From Trissonchulus latispiculum (lineage: Eukaryota; Nematoda; Enoplea; Enoplida; Ironidae), in contig JASAND010011064.1 of NCBI GenBank assembly GCA_030248195.1, positions 1 to 64,000 on the forward strand: DNA of 64,000 nt. The letters run 5' to 3'. A program made the position numbers and the translations under genes. Each line of letters begins with the position of its first letter. Positions within the stretch are counted from its first letter, which is position 1. The notes under the pieces were generated by a model. That model did no database searches, was not told the DNA's origin, and was given only the letters and a program-made list of their open reading frames with translations. Positions 37,151-49,515 of the stretch are shown in pieces.

Positions 37151-37419
37151 TCTTAGTTGCATTCATTGGATTTGATCATTGTTATCAAAGCGTAGTCGGC
37201 CCTTAGTGCCATTTACTGCCAATCCTGTATGCCATATTTTATGCCTCCATTAAACTGTAAGTTTGACCATTAAAACCTGGTCCGCCACCACCGACTTATG
37301 TTTTATTAGGATAGGGTCTTTAGACTAGGAGTCTATTTTCGCATTAGTTGCACCCTCTCGGTGAACCTGCATCAATCGCCATTCAATCCCTGGTTTAGTT
37401 CCGGGCAGTAAACTCGGGG

Positions 37420-37470
<51 letters not shown>
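37420..37470. repeat. (TA)n microsatellite
   Basis: About 50 bp of TA repeats. Confidence 0.95.
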
Positions 37471-37472
<2 letters not shown>

Positions 37473-38704
37473 TATATATTTATCTTTGGTGCGAGTTTGT
37501 AACGATTCTCAGAGAAAGCACCTAGCATGATGTGTTGATGCGCCGTGACATTCTCCATTGTTTTTCCAAAACAACTTTTGTCAATTGGCTTGTATTAATC
37601 CTTCTCAAATTCGTTCTTTGCCTGTTTTTTCCGCATTGAATAGAATGTAAGGCTCCATCCATGGATTCTGAGTGAATTTTAGGACTCGATGGATCTTTTC
37701 AAGTAAAAGTCCAAGCGTATTTAAGGTATTGATTCAGATTGAAATTTCAGATTTTAAAAATAGAGAATAATATAATGCATGTTTGTCTCCAGATTAGGGA
37801 ACAATTTCTCAACCTTTCCAGAATATAGATAGATAAATATGGAGAATATAGATAAGTCCTATCAGCTTAGGCATAGGCATAGGGGGGAGCATGTCATAAG
37901 TAATAGTAAAATTTCTCAGGAACCAAAGTTTATGAGTTGTGGGCGGCGTGTAGTTGCTATATGAAATCCACTTCTAGTCGGACATGTGCAAGAGGGGAAG
38001 TTCTGGGGAGGGAGTGAGCCGGCGGCCTTGAGCCGCGGCCAAAGGCCTCTGGGAAAACGGATTTTCCCGGTTTGCACAAAAAATCGGGAAAACCCGGATT
38101 CTGGGGGGGGTGACGTCCTGGTCTGGGGGTGATACCCCTCCTTCAACCGCCCTCCCCAAGCACATGTATGTTTCTAATACATAGCCAGTATCTTGATCCT
38201 TTTGCTGCTTCAGCCAGCCGATATTATCATAATTGTCCATCCGCTTTAAATCCCTTACTATTAAATGTTGAACCATTGCCCATTTATATAAATTATTAGC
38301 GTCTGGACCAATAAGCCATGACTACACATTTGGTTGTTTGCTTTAACAAAACCATGGAAATCATTGATATACCACTATGTATACCAGCTTTAAAATGTAT
38401 AAATTTCAGTGTTTTGAAGAAAGTCAAGCTCAATTCCGATCATTTTATTTAAAATTTGATATTTAAATTTAAAACTCAGATTTAAAATTGATAAATATAA
38501 TTGTTACTGTTTACAAGATTTTAATATGTGTGTGGGGAGTACTGTATTTGTTTTTTACATAAAAGGGTGCGTGGGTGGAGTTTTGATGGGATTGTAGAAA
38601 GGAAGAGAGGAGATAAAAACGATTCAGTCGTAAAGTGTTTTGTTGACAACCTGCGGCTCTGGAAGTGTTCTCCTACATCTCACTCAACATTGCAAGTGCA
38701 GATA
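37471..38704. other. Intergenic; short repeat related to 55290-55385
   Basis: 37980-38115 (acatgtgcaagaggg ... ccggattctggggggg) resembles 55293-55380 in the same orientation. This is a second dispersed repeat. Nothing else is assignable. Confidence 0.4.
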
Positions 38705-39009
38705 TGCGTCTATCAAAACATTTTGAGTACACCATTATAGCGAGTTTCCGCAGATTAGACATATGAAAAACTAGCCAGCTGAATTCCGTTTTTTTCAAGC
38801 ACTTTTTCAGTAGCCTGTCAAGGTGACCTATAATTTTAAGTGGTGCTTTAGAGTCCCCTCACATAGGACTTTCTAAATGTAATACTAACTAACTGATTGC
38901 TGCAAACGTCGTGCTGCAACAGAGCACGAAAATTTAGCTGGAATTGCAGCTATGTTGGTTCTGCGGAAACTGGCTATAATGGTGTACTCAAAATCTTTTG
39001 ATAGACGCA
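38705..39009. mobile_element. 305-bp MITE with ~47-bp inverted repeats
   Basis: tgcgtctatcaaaacatttt, continuing gagtacaccattatagc and agtttccgcag, is mirrored at the right end with few differences. Both sides are flanked by ata (38702-38704, 39010-39012), a possible 3-bp duplication. Non-coding. Confidence 0.75.
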
Positions 39010-39452
39010 ATAGAAAGTTGTCAATATAGTCCAGAAAGGAATGCTTAGTTCAAGGGTTAATCTCAAGGAGCTGCCTGATGTAGTTTATAATCCGAAGAGA
39101 TCTAGCTGCGTTTGTGCAAAAATAGATCATGCATTTCCCTAGTTACGCCTAAAATTATATTTCAAAACTCTGTCAAAATCTTATTGGCTGGAGACGTGTC
39201 ACTTGACTTCGTAATCACTATGGCTGCCTCCAGCCTTCTCTTTCTCAGTCTATGTTCTGCACTTGTCTTGGTCGGTCGGTCAATAGAGCCCTCTGGCTTT
39301 AAAATTTTATGCCCATTACTGTTTTCTTTACACATCCTGTGGGGTCCCTTAGTGTCTTTGAACGTCGGAGTAGACCAGTAAAAGACCTCCTAATCTGATG
39401 ATTGGTTGGGTGTGGGACGCCCAACTTCATTAATTGTACGTGCCTGCCAGTA

Positions 39453-41186
<1,734 letters not shown>

Positions 41187-41591
41187 TGTGGAGCTCCCTC
41201 AGGCGAGGAAAAAACTGGGTGAATCTTTTCAAATAGAGCTCTGCAATTCAAAAAGTTGTTGAATTGTCTTTCTTGTTTGAAAGTTTAACCTTTTCCTCGG
41301 CAAAAAACTCTCACGACCCAAAAGTCATATCACCCCTGGTTTACGATAATTGTGTGTATTGATTTACCGTATGTGTAACCTGTTAATTTAATTAATTATT
41401 AAGTACGTAGGCCTTGATATTCCATTAATTACGTATGTCTATGACTCATCCTTCGTATTTAGGGCTACCTGACACTGATTTGTTTTCATGAGCTATAACT
41501 TGAACTTTGAACTTTAGAATAGAACGTTAGGCAGAATATACTGCGTTAGATTTGAGACTCGAGATAGCAGTCATTTTAATAATATAGCAGA
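41187..41591 (+). other. Untranslated leader with candidate primer-binding site
   Basis: Two bases after the LTR comes tggagctccctcaggcgagg. It starts with the TGG expected for pairing with a tRNA CCA end, so it is the likely minus-strand primer site. I could not assign the tRNA. The ~400-nt leader would carry packaging signals and any common splice donor. Confidence 0.45.
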
Positions 41592-43039
41592 ATGCCGAAC
41601 GATTTAGCTGAATTAGGAGTACCTGCGCAACCTGGGCCCCGAGGGGCCAATGCCACTCCACCAAGCGTGGAATCACAAGTCTTAGCTAAGTTGAACGATA
41701 CGTTGACAGAGTTTAATTCTGCCATTTGGGCTCAGGGTGTGGCAACCGCCTACAGTTCGGTGCCAATTTATCATGGGCTACCCTCTGAGTCGTTCGAGGA
41801 GCACCTCGAGAAATATGATCGTTTTTGCCAGGTCATGGATTTTGAGGAAGGACAAAAAGTCCTTACCTTTTCTAGTTCCTTAGAAGGACGAGCCTTAGAA
41901 TTGTTTAGGTCAGTGCCGAAACCCAGTCGTGGCACGTGGGCCCAGATGGTAGAGGCCACGAAAAAGTTCATGATACCCCCCACACCGCACTCCATGCTTC
42001 GTCGCTCATGTTTCAAGTGAAACAAGAGACAGGTAAACCAGTCATGGACTATCTGATGAGACTAAATAGGTACGCGCGACTAAGCTTCACAGAATAGGAC
42101 GGGTTTACTGAAGATCAGCTAGAATTGCTTAAGCTGAGATTGTTTCTTTTTGGACTGCGCAGTGACCTGAAGGCGCGGGTTCCTCCCGGTTGTAAAACCA
42201 TGGAGCGTGCTGTTGAGAAGGCCCTTCAGGCCGATGGTGAATACCCTGGGGAAGCATACCCCTCCTTCATTGAACCTAACTTTCGAAATGATAGGGACAG
42301 GCCTGCTGCCATCGCCGAGGCTGAAATTGCAGTCAAAGAATTGAAGGCCAAATTTGAACAGTTCGAGTTAGATTCTAAACAGAGAGGAAATCCAAATAGG
42401 AACGGAAAGGGACGTGACCTACCCGCAGGCACGACTTGCTTTAATTGCAATAGACCTGGGCACGTTCGCCGAGAATGCCGCCAACCTGGCGGAGGAGCAT
42501 TCCGCCCCAATAACCAGGGTCCCGACCGAAATTTCCAGCGTAGATCGGATGGAAACCAGAATTTTTTTAATACTGCAAATTTTCAGAACCGGAGAGAAGG
42601 GAACTACAACCAGAATGGTCGAGGAAACCGCTATGAGCGGGATAACCGGAACTATCAGAACAATCGGCGTGACGATTACGCCCCGAGACGTGATCGTTAT
42701 GAGAGGCACGATCGCTATGATAGGAAGCCTGCTCAGGGTAGGGACTTTCCTCCCGAAATGAAGAGAGAATATGGGCCTAAGTTCGCCGTTTCTCGGACCC
42801 AAACTGAGGGGCAATATCATGAGGAAAACAGCCGACACCGCCAGTATTCTGGTACGTCTGACTCGGCAGGCAGCGATTGTCGCAATGGATATTCGTCCCG
42901 AGAACATTATCGTTCTCCCAGACGTAGGGATGATTCGCGATCCGATTCTTCGGGTCAGTATACTGTCCGCACGACTCGTAGCGTGTCCAAAGATTGCATG
43001 ATGCATGCAAAGCGTTGCTTAGTCTCGCCACATTTCTAA
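41592..43039 (+). pseudogene. gag: gag, broken by a frameshift and a stop codon
   Basis: The ATG at 41592 opens a Ty3/Metaviridae-type Gag. An N-terminal retrotrans_gag-like region (YHGLPSESFEEHLEKYDRF) is followed by the capsid core, where the frame changes near 42000. It resumes as QVKQETGKPVMDYLMRLNRY, meets TAG at 42095-42097, and continues with LKLRLFLFGLRSDLKARV. The nucleocapsid end has one CCHC zinc knuckle (CFNCNRPGHVRREC, from 42437) and a long Arg/Asn/Tyr-rich RNA-binding tail. Gag would form the particle and bind the RNA genome. Two lesions make this copy non-functional as read. Confidence 0.85.
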
Positions 43040-43368
43040 CATAAAGTTCTAGTGTGCCGTCGACCGTTGGTCTGCACGTGTCGTGCACCTGACGCCTACA
43101 GTCCAATGAAGGAACCTGTCTATCGACCGCCCAGCGCGAGCTCTTTTACCTCTACAGAAAAGGAATTGTTCGTGCCCTTGCCGCGGCGTTCCCCTCGTAT
43201 GCCTAATCTGAGACGGGACAGAACCGTTTTTGAACCCATTGTTGACACCAACACGGTAGCGACTCAGTGTAGCCTTGAGAAATCGACAGAAGTGGAGACT
43301 GACTCGGATCTAGGCCCGGATACGCTGTCCCCCGAAGCGGACACTTTTTCCTACCTATTCCTGTTTTT

Positions 43369-45100
43369 ATGTGGACTCTAGCAGCTGCCGTAAGAACTTG
43401 CAGGAAGGCAGCTGTACCAGCCGCTTGGGTTCTGCTGGCCTTTCTTGTGTCAAAGGCTAACGCACAGACACAGGCCGACTCTGAGTCATCTCGCTTTCTA
43501 GCAGACGAGATCGCCAAAATTGGCACCCTAGTTTTGCCACGTTGGGGAGCCGTACTGAGTCCTGCTGGGATAGGGGTAATCTCACAGAAAACGGAATACC
43601 TTGCACTAATCGTGCAGTTGGCAGTACCGCCTATGTCGCCTCAGTGGAAACCCCCTGAATGGGCCAATGAGGAAGACTGTATTGACCTTTCGACCAGAAA
43701 AACCAAGACCGACCAGTACTGTGTCCGTATGATAAATCAGAGTTGCCCGCAATTTGACTTTTTGGAACGTGAAATTGACTCGATTAAGCTGGAATATCGA
43801 AAATTATATTCGGGAGTTTTGAACACTCATTTTTATTCTAAATTGCTTTCGAGTTTGTGCCGCTCCACCCCAGGAGTCTGTACCTCTTATCCGGTGCCTG
43901 AGCAAACGCACAGTCGACCCAAGCGCTTTATTGAATTTTTGTTAGCTGGAGCATTAGGATTAGGAGGGCTTGCCAATAGTTTAGCTAATTCTTATCACCT
44001 GGGCGAACTAGATAATCGAGTAATGGCCGTAGAACATGGGTTTAACGTTTTGAGGGAAGATCAACTCAAAATTACTAATTCCATCAAACGGATTGTCCAC
44101 GCTAACGAGCAAGTCTATGCCATTTTGCACCACACCGTTCAAGATTTAACCACTTTGATTATTAGGGCCCGCTGCTCAAACTTCTCTTACATGCGCCAGA
44201 TTTACATGCAACTTCTCGCGCATATTTTTACTTCATCCTTGCGAGACGGTCTAAACTCTATCATGCGAGCTGGTCTACATTCCGAGATTAATCCAAACTT
44301 GGTAAATTTGCAAACTTTAAAGGCGATAATTCGTACCCACCCCTCTCTGAGAAATTCTCTACTTAGTCAGGAGCCGAGTCTGATCTACCAGTTTGGGAAG
44401 GTTTACTCAATCAAGATTGATTTCAATACGCTGCGATTCGGATTTATGTTGGAAATCCCTGTACCGTTGGAACAGGAGGTAAGGCCCCTATATGCGATTC
44501 AGAACGTAGGCTACAATTCACGAAAAAACGAAATTACATCTTTGGCACCTCTGCCGGATTATGCGCAACGGTTAGATACTGGTGAAATTAGAGAGATAGA
44601 CGTCTCTGCGTGCAAAACAGCACCGGGACTATGGTTCTGTCCTCCTAACGCAATTGCGATGAGTTTAAGAGCGAAGTGCTTGCAGATTCGTATTAGCTAT
44701 CCGCCCGAGCGCGTAGGAAAAGAGTTCGAACACTGCCGCGAATACATACAGGTCAAAGTACTAGATAATTCCACTATCTATCGTACCACGCCCGCCGGTG
44801 TACTGGTCAGGACAAACTATACTGAGGTAATGGTTGCACGATCACCCTCGCTAAATCACGTGGCCGAAGGTGAAAGAGTACCCGTTCCAGAAACAGGAAT
44901 GCTCTGGTTCGAGCACGGTCGATACCTCCACTTGATTATCGGTAATACCATTTTAACCAGCACGCTAGGCATTGCTAAGACTACGGTAACCACCTCTGAC
45001 TTGAAAGAAACGATTGTTCCCGCCCCTTTGGGACGAATCCCGTTACACTTTACCGAACTTCAACGGCGGAATATGAGAACGAGCAAGCGAAAAACTTAAT
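43369..45100 (+). CDS. env: Envelope/fusion glycoprotein ectodomain (class I, F-like)
   Basis: A frame of 576 codons starts at ATG 43369 and overlaps a short upstream frame (43052-43381). It begins with a hydrophobic signal-type segment (VPAAWVLLAFLVSKANA). At residues 183-186 there is a furin-type site (RPKR), followed by a hydrophobic Ala/Gly/Leu fusion-peptide-like stretch. Next comes a heptad-like region ending DQLKITNSIKRI, which resembles F proteins of errantiviruses and baculoviruses. Cys residues and N-glycosylation sequons are scattered through the rest. The frame ends in RKT-stop without a membrane anchor. The anchor and tail lie in the following ORF, one frame away. The gene sits between gag and the protease, an order unlike the usual gag-pol-env. 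Confidence 0.8.
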
Positions 45101-46832
45101 TCAAAATCAAGTCAAAAATTATGTGCATTTACCTTTAATTCCCTTAGAGCTCAAACACGGTTTAATGGTAGTCATTGTCATCGTGCTTTTAGGCTGTTGC
45201 ATTATCTGGTGGATTACCCCTTGTGGTAGAAAATTTAGGGCCAAGATTAGAAACCGTAAGTCCCCCTCCCCTCGACCCAATAGGCCCGCTATTTCGGCGC
45301 CTATTGAAAACCAGAAACTGCAGGAAAATCTGTTCAGTGACGATGAAGAAGAAGTACCAATTGAGCTAGGCAATCTCTCAGTCAAGAGCGACCCGATGTC
45401 TTATCGACCCCGAGAAAGTCTAGAAACTACGTTCGCTGAGCGCAATCGTAAGTCCATGGCGAACCGGTGCCACGCAACCACTCACTATAAGCCGATTTCA
45501 AGAGACACTTCATACGCCTCATCTATGTCCGACTACGGACAGGATCCATTGGATATTAGCTCTCGACCATTGACCGATGATAGTCAGGAAAGTCAACCCT
45601 CACCGCTCATAGATTTAGGGTGTGATCATAAGGGAAAAGGGAATAGGATTGTACGGTTCTCACGACAAGTAGCTATCGAAGGATCTGAGGAAGAGGATTC
45701 TCCAGCATCCTCTCAAGCACACGCGGATGCCGCGACCAGTCCTTTTAAACGGAATGTAAGACCTGTCAGTCCTGAGTCTGATGGATCGGGACCACAGACA
45801 CGACTGTCCACTCGAGGTTCTGGGAGAATGGTGAATGCCCACTCAGTCTTAATGGTTAGGACTATACCACTTATGATTAGTCTGTTATTGGTAGGACAGC
45901 CAGTCAACGCTCTATTTGACACTGGATCCTTGCTGTCGATAGTATCCCAGAATTTGGTTAATAGACTAGGTTTGACCACTACGGCTGTTGAAACTTTGGG
46001 GTCTCTGCGCACCGCAAATGGAGGAAAGTGTCAAATTTTGGGTTACGTAAAAATTCCTATAATTTTTGCTGGGGCTGAAAAGCGTTTACAAATGCATAAC
46101 TGGAAATTTTTGGTGGTAGAAAAATTGACCACCGATTGCATTTTGGGATCCGATTTTATGGTAACTTTTCCGGGAGAAATCTCATTAGATTTTGGTCAGC
46201 ACACCATTACCTGGCCCGCTTCAGATGGTACGCGCGTAACCTTGCCGCTCATGATACCAGCTAAGCCTAGGAAGAACGAAGTTTTTCGGATAGGTATGAC
46301 CCAACGAAAACCATGCACTTGTTGTATGGAGGAAGTGAGTGCGATGCCGCCTAGGCCATTACCCATGATCTACGTTAATCTGAAAGGGCAACCAGTCCAA
46401 ACACTGCTAGATACTGGCGCAAATCTGAGTTTGATGAACGAAAGTTTAGTTAAATTTTTAAATTTGAAAGTACTACCTATGGACAGACCATTGCGGGCCG
46501 AAGGAGTAAACAGTCAGGCTTTAAAATTTCGCGGAGCCGTCAAAGTACCTGTTGAATTCTATGATACACCGGGAATAACTGTCGAGCACACCTTCCTGGT
46601 TCCTAAGGGACTAGCTGAGGATTGCCTCATAGGAACTGATTTCTTGCACGAACACGGTGGGGATCTCACACTCAGTTTCGCGCAAGGTGAACTGAGGCTG
46701 TGTAAGCCTGAACGCCCTCCGATGGTTGCTAAGCTTATCCATCAAACGCCGGTTACTCACACCGCTTACCGGGTCTCTGCGATACAGAAAGTTACATACC
46801 AGCTTACTCAGAAGTTGCAGTGCCCGCATTAG
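45063..46832 (+). CDS. Envelope membrane anchor/tail joined to two tandem retropepsin domains
   Basis: The frame (open from ~45063; candidate start GTG 45123) begins with a strong transmembrane helix (LMVVIVIVLLGCCIIWWI) and a basic, Ser/Pro-rich cytoplasmic-type region of ~200 residues. This looks like the end of the envelope protein shifted into another frame. Two aspartic protease domains follow. The first has its active site at residue 266 (counted from 45123; LFDTGSLLSIVS) and its C-terminal signature DCILGSDFM. The second has residue 430 (TLLDTGANLSLM) with DCLIGTDFL. Retropepsins normally dimerise, so a tandem pair could act as a single-chain enzyme. The frame ends overlapping the next pol piece in yet another frame. 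The fusion of envelope tail to protease may be real or the result of lost stop codons. Confidence 0.75.
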   Translation, partial: TAEYENEQAKNLIQNQVKNYVHLPLIPLELKHGLMVVIVIVLLGCCIIWWITPCGRKFRAKIRNRKSPSPRPNRPAISAPIENQKLQENLFSDDEEEVPIELGNLSVKSDPMSYRPRESLETTFAERNRKSMANRCHATTHYKPISRDTSYASSMSDYGQDPLDISSRPLTDDSQESQPSPLIDLGCDHKGKGNRIVRFSRQVAIEGSEEEDSPASSQAHADAATSPFKRNVRPVSPESDGSGPQTRLSTRGSGRMVNAHSVLMVRTIPLMISLLLVGQPVNALFDTGSLLSIVSQNLVNRLGLTTTAVETLGSLRTANGGKCQILGYVKIPIIFAGAEKRLQMHNWKFLVVEKLTTDCILGSDFMVTFPGEISLDFGQHTITWPASDGTRVTLPLMIPAKPRKNEVFRIGMTQRKPCTCCMEEVSAMPPRPLPMIYVNLKGQPVQTLLDTGANLSLMNESLVKFLNLKVLPMDRPLRAEGVNSQALKFRGAVKVPVEFYDTPGITVEHTFLVPKGLAEDCLIGTDFLHEHGGDLTLSFAQGELRLCKPERPPMVAKLIHQTPVTHTAYRVSAIQKVTYQLTQKLQCPH

Positions 46833-47648
46833 TTGAGAGTATGGAAAAACTGAAATATGATGGTCTTTTTGAGCCAACTGAGGCTAAATTCGCGTCGGAA
46901 AATTCTAGCATTCAGGTGATGCCTGCTATGGTAAATTTGAGGCAAAGATTGATTCCTGTTCTTATGAAAAACAAGACAGGACAAGCGGTCACTATCTATG
47001 AAAATTCTACCCTAGGAAACGTAACGCCGCAGAATGAACACCGGCGAGGCGGTAACATTCGAAACTACCGGCCACTAGTCAATGAAAATGGGGAACCCGT
47101 TTGTCTGAGAAATCCTCCGAGATCTGGCGGAAATATTAGCCAAAAACATGGTTATAGCGTCAACACTTGTTTACTTCGCTACCAACGTTTCAATCCCCAC
47201 TGACAGAAAATATTCTGGATTCGATTACGTGAGGGAAGCTACTGAGGCACTTCAACTTGCCTGGTCGTTAGCACGCGAAAAGATCGGCGCCGCGCGGGAA
47301 GTTAACGATAAGCACTATAACAAAAACGCCGTAGAACCGAAATTTCAAGTTGGTGATCTAGTCATGATTAAGGCCTCGAATGTAGCTAAGCGCGAACAAG
47401 TCTATAAACTTTTGGATAGGAAAATTGGTCCGTACCGCGTTGAGAAAATTATTGGCTGCGTAGCAGAAGTTTATCCTGCAGGCAACCGCCGTGCCAAGAG
47501 GCGTACTCTCTCGTATTCTCCGAAAGCCCATTGCTTTCTGGTGCCAGCCCCATCTTTAGAAATCCCTTCAGGAAGTCCCAACGCGGGAAGTCTTCCTCTG
47601 GACCCCTGTCGGGTCGACACTCGTCTGAGCAATAAGCTTGGACGCTAA
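46820..47648 (+). pseudogene. pol: pol remnant: PR-RT linker fused to integrase C-terminus; RT, RNase H and IN core deleted
   Basis: 46820-~47040 reads PALVESMEKLKYDGLFEPTE and later AVTIYENSTLGNV, the segment that joins protease to reverse transcriptase in Ty3-type pol. The frame then becomes featureless. From ~47225 a second frame reads YVREATEALQLAWSLAREKI and later KFQVGDLVMIKA and KIGPYRVEKI, the C-terminal SH3-like part of integrase. The YxDD palm, RNase H and DDE core are absent between them, where an intact pol would have ~2.5-3 kb. The element thus cannot reverse-transcribe or integrate by itself. Confidence 0.85.
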
Positions 47649-48674
47649 ACAACCCTGTGATCTGTAACATAGAATTTAGTGTAAAGATTGTAGACATATC
47701 CATCTGTCAAATACCTTGTATAGTAGCATAACCAGTGCCTTGCACTCTAACTATGTAAAGTTTTATTTTATTGAAAGCATGTATAACTTTTCTTGTGTAA
47801 CTTGTCTGGCCAACTTCTTTATTGCGAATTGCGAATCGTATTGTTATTTGTGTAACAGGTCTCGGTTGCAACATCTACACCGATGATCTAGAACTTTGTA
47901 GTGTGTTAAAGTTGCTCCATGTTGGGCATTGCCTCAGTACATAACATCCGTACTAGAGGAAGAAATGTATTAAGTTGCCGTCTGCTCCATGATGGGCACA
48001 GTACCTCGACTCTAACATCTGTCGCAGGTCGAGGCATGTATTCGCAGAAGTTCTGTTCTTCGGGCTATAAGCCCATGTGAAGTGCTCGGAATGCAGCTTC
48101 CGTAGTGGCTTCGATAACAATCGCTGCATATAAAAGTTTAGGATCCTTCTGAAACTAAACAACATAAAAATGATGCAAAATCTACCTAAAATATCTAGCA
48201 AAAACAAACAATTCTAATTGTTAAGTAAATGCTGTCTTGTTGTAACATAAAAGTCCCCTGTTCTCTTATAATAATTGTACTATAAGATGTAATTTCTTCT
48301 AATATAGTTTCTATTGTACAGTAGGGTTAAAAAATACAAAATCATCCTATAAAAATAGATAAAATACATAAAAATCTTAAAAAATATACAAAAACCATTC
48401 TTTCTTTCTTGTAAATTGCATTGTTAATTGAATCTGATATCAGTAGTTAATTATCTGTTCAGTTATTAGTTATCTTGTATGTATTGAGTGGAATATTATT
48501 TAGTGAACCATTGGTTAATTATAGAAGTTTGAAAGTAAAGTAGCCTAACCGATAATTGGAAAGTCGTCATAGTCGTTAGTCCACCAGTAAAACCTTTTCC
48601 AGATGCTTGTTTGCGTATGCGTAATTGGGAAATAATTGTTTGAACGAATATAAACTCGTGTGTGTGTTGTTCAG
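47649..48674 (+). other. Non-coding spacer with an imperfect internal repeat
   Basis: No gene. A ~50-bp imperfect direct repeat (gctccatgttgggca / gctccatgatgggca, each followed by tacataacatccgt- or actctaacatctgt-like text and a gagg block) lies at 47910-48035. The spacer ends at the acceptor upstream of the first accessory ORF. Confidence 0.45.
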
Positions 48675-48702
48675 ATCTGAGAGGACAAGCGAAGATTCCA
48701 TC

Positions 48703-49398
48703 ATGCCGCCAACGGATCTGCCCTATCGAGAGGAACACATAGTAGAGTATCGGCCACCCACTCCTCCACCCAATCCTGTCCTTCAGAGTCCTGCGTCCCC
48801 TTCTCCTGACCCTGCTTCGTTGTACTACAGCTTGATGAGCCATGAGATTGGTCCTCTGAGGGAACGTGATCACTTACCATCGGGACTGGTCATAGTCCGT
48901 CAGGGAACCCGATACTTCGTTGCCACAGATCCTCGTTTCCCGGAGTTGTTTCCCCCAAATCGTCGAGTTCGTCTGATGAAGGAAGGTATGCATGTTGCCC
49001 AGATGGCTGCCTATTTGTGCTTGAATTGTTTTTGGCGATTTGGCCTGTCGTTTCATGGTGTTCCGTTTGTTCTTTATCCATTGGAGGACAAATTCCGCAA
49101 GAAGACAAACATTTTCAAGCGTTGTCTCCTTCGTGCGTTCCCTGCTGTCCAGGATCCAATTTTTTGTTGCCCTAATATTTGTTGTCAATCTGATAAGACT
49201 GTTATGTTGCTTGAGCATAAGGACTGGTCGCATGCTACAAATGTTGTGTATGATGAGTATCAGATTAGTTTGCTAGATAAAGTCAGTTTTGTGCACCCTG
49301 ATTTGCCTGCCTCTGTTTGTGATCCTTTTATGCCTATGGCGGAGGATACTGTTCTCTATCTACCTAACCTGTTGGACTACCAATATAATTATGTGTGA
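48703..49398 (+). CDS. Accessory ORF A: novel Cys/His-domain protein, 231 aa
   Basis: An intact ATG-to-stop frame lies 29 nt after an acceptor-like site (gtgtgtgttgttcag, ending 48674). The N-terminus is Pro-rich (RPPTPPPNPVLQSPASPSP). The core motif C106-L-N-C109-FWR ... H118-GVP is followed at 156-161 by CPNICC. This gives C-x2-C-x8-H plus C-x4-C, plausible zinc ligands. It also has LPSGLVIVRQGT before the core and LLEHKDW after it. The same layout recurs in the next two ORFs, so they are paralogues arisen by tandem duplication. I know of no family with this signature. Its position between pol and the 3' LTR, and its preservation while gag and pol decayed, suggest an accessory function. A host-acquired gene is an alternative. 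Confidence 0.8.
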   Translation: MPPTDLPYREEHIVEYRPPTPPPNPVLQSPASPSPDPASLYYSLMSHEIGPLRERDHLPSGLVIVRQGTRYFVATDPRFPELFPPNRRVRLMKEGMHVAQMAAYLCLNCFWRFGLSFHGVPFVLYPLEDKFRKKTNIFKRCLLRAFPAVQDPIFCCPNICCQSDKTVMLLEHKDWSHATNVVYDEYQISLLDKVSFVHPDLPASVCDPFMPMAEDTVLYLPNLLDYQYNYV

Positions 49399-49515
49399 TT
49401 AATGTTATGTGTTGCTATACTGTTGGTTGGTGTGTTTTTGGGAACTGAGCATAGCTTGTCCTTAAGCCCCTTCGCGTTTACACTGTCCCCGTCTTACCTT
49501 TAGGAAAAACATCTG

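Noticed and set aside
37916..38276. Pro-rich minus-strand frames of 76-100 codons
   Set aside because: They overlap a dispersed repeat also present near 55.3 kb, and have no start context or splice support.
42226..43106. Minus-strand and alternate frames up to 195 codons opposite gag
   Set aside because: Shadows of the biased Arg/Asn-rich gag tail. The plus frame carries the CCHC motif and the Gag domain.
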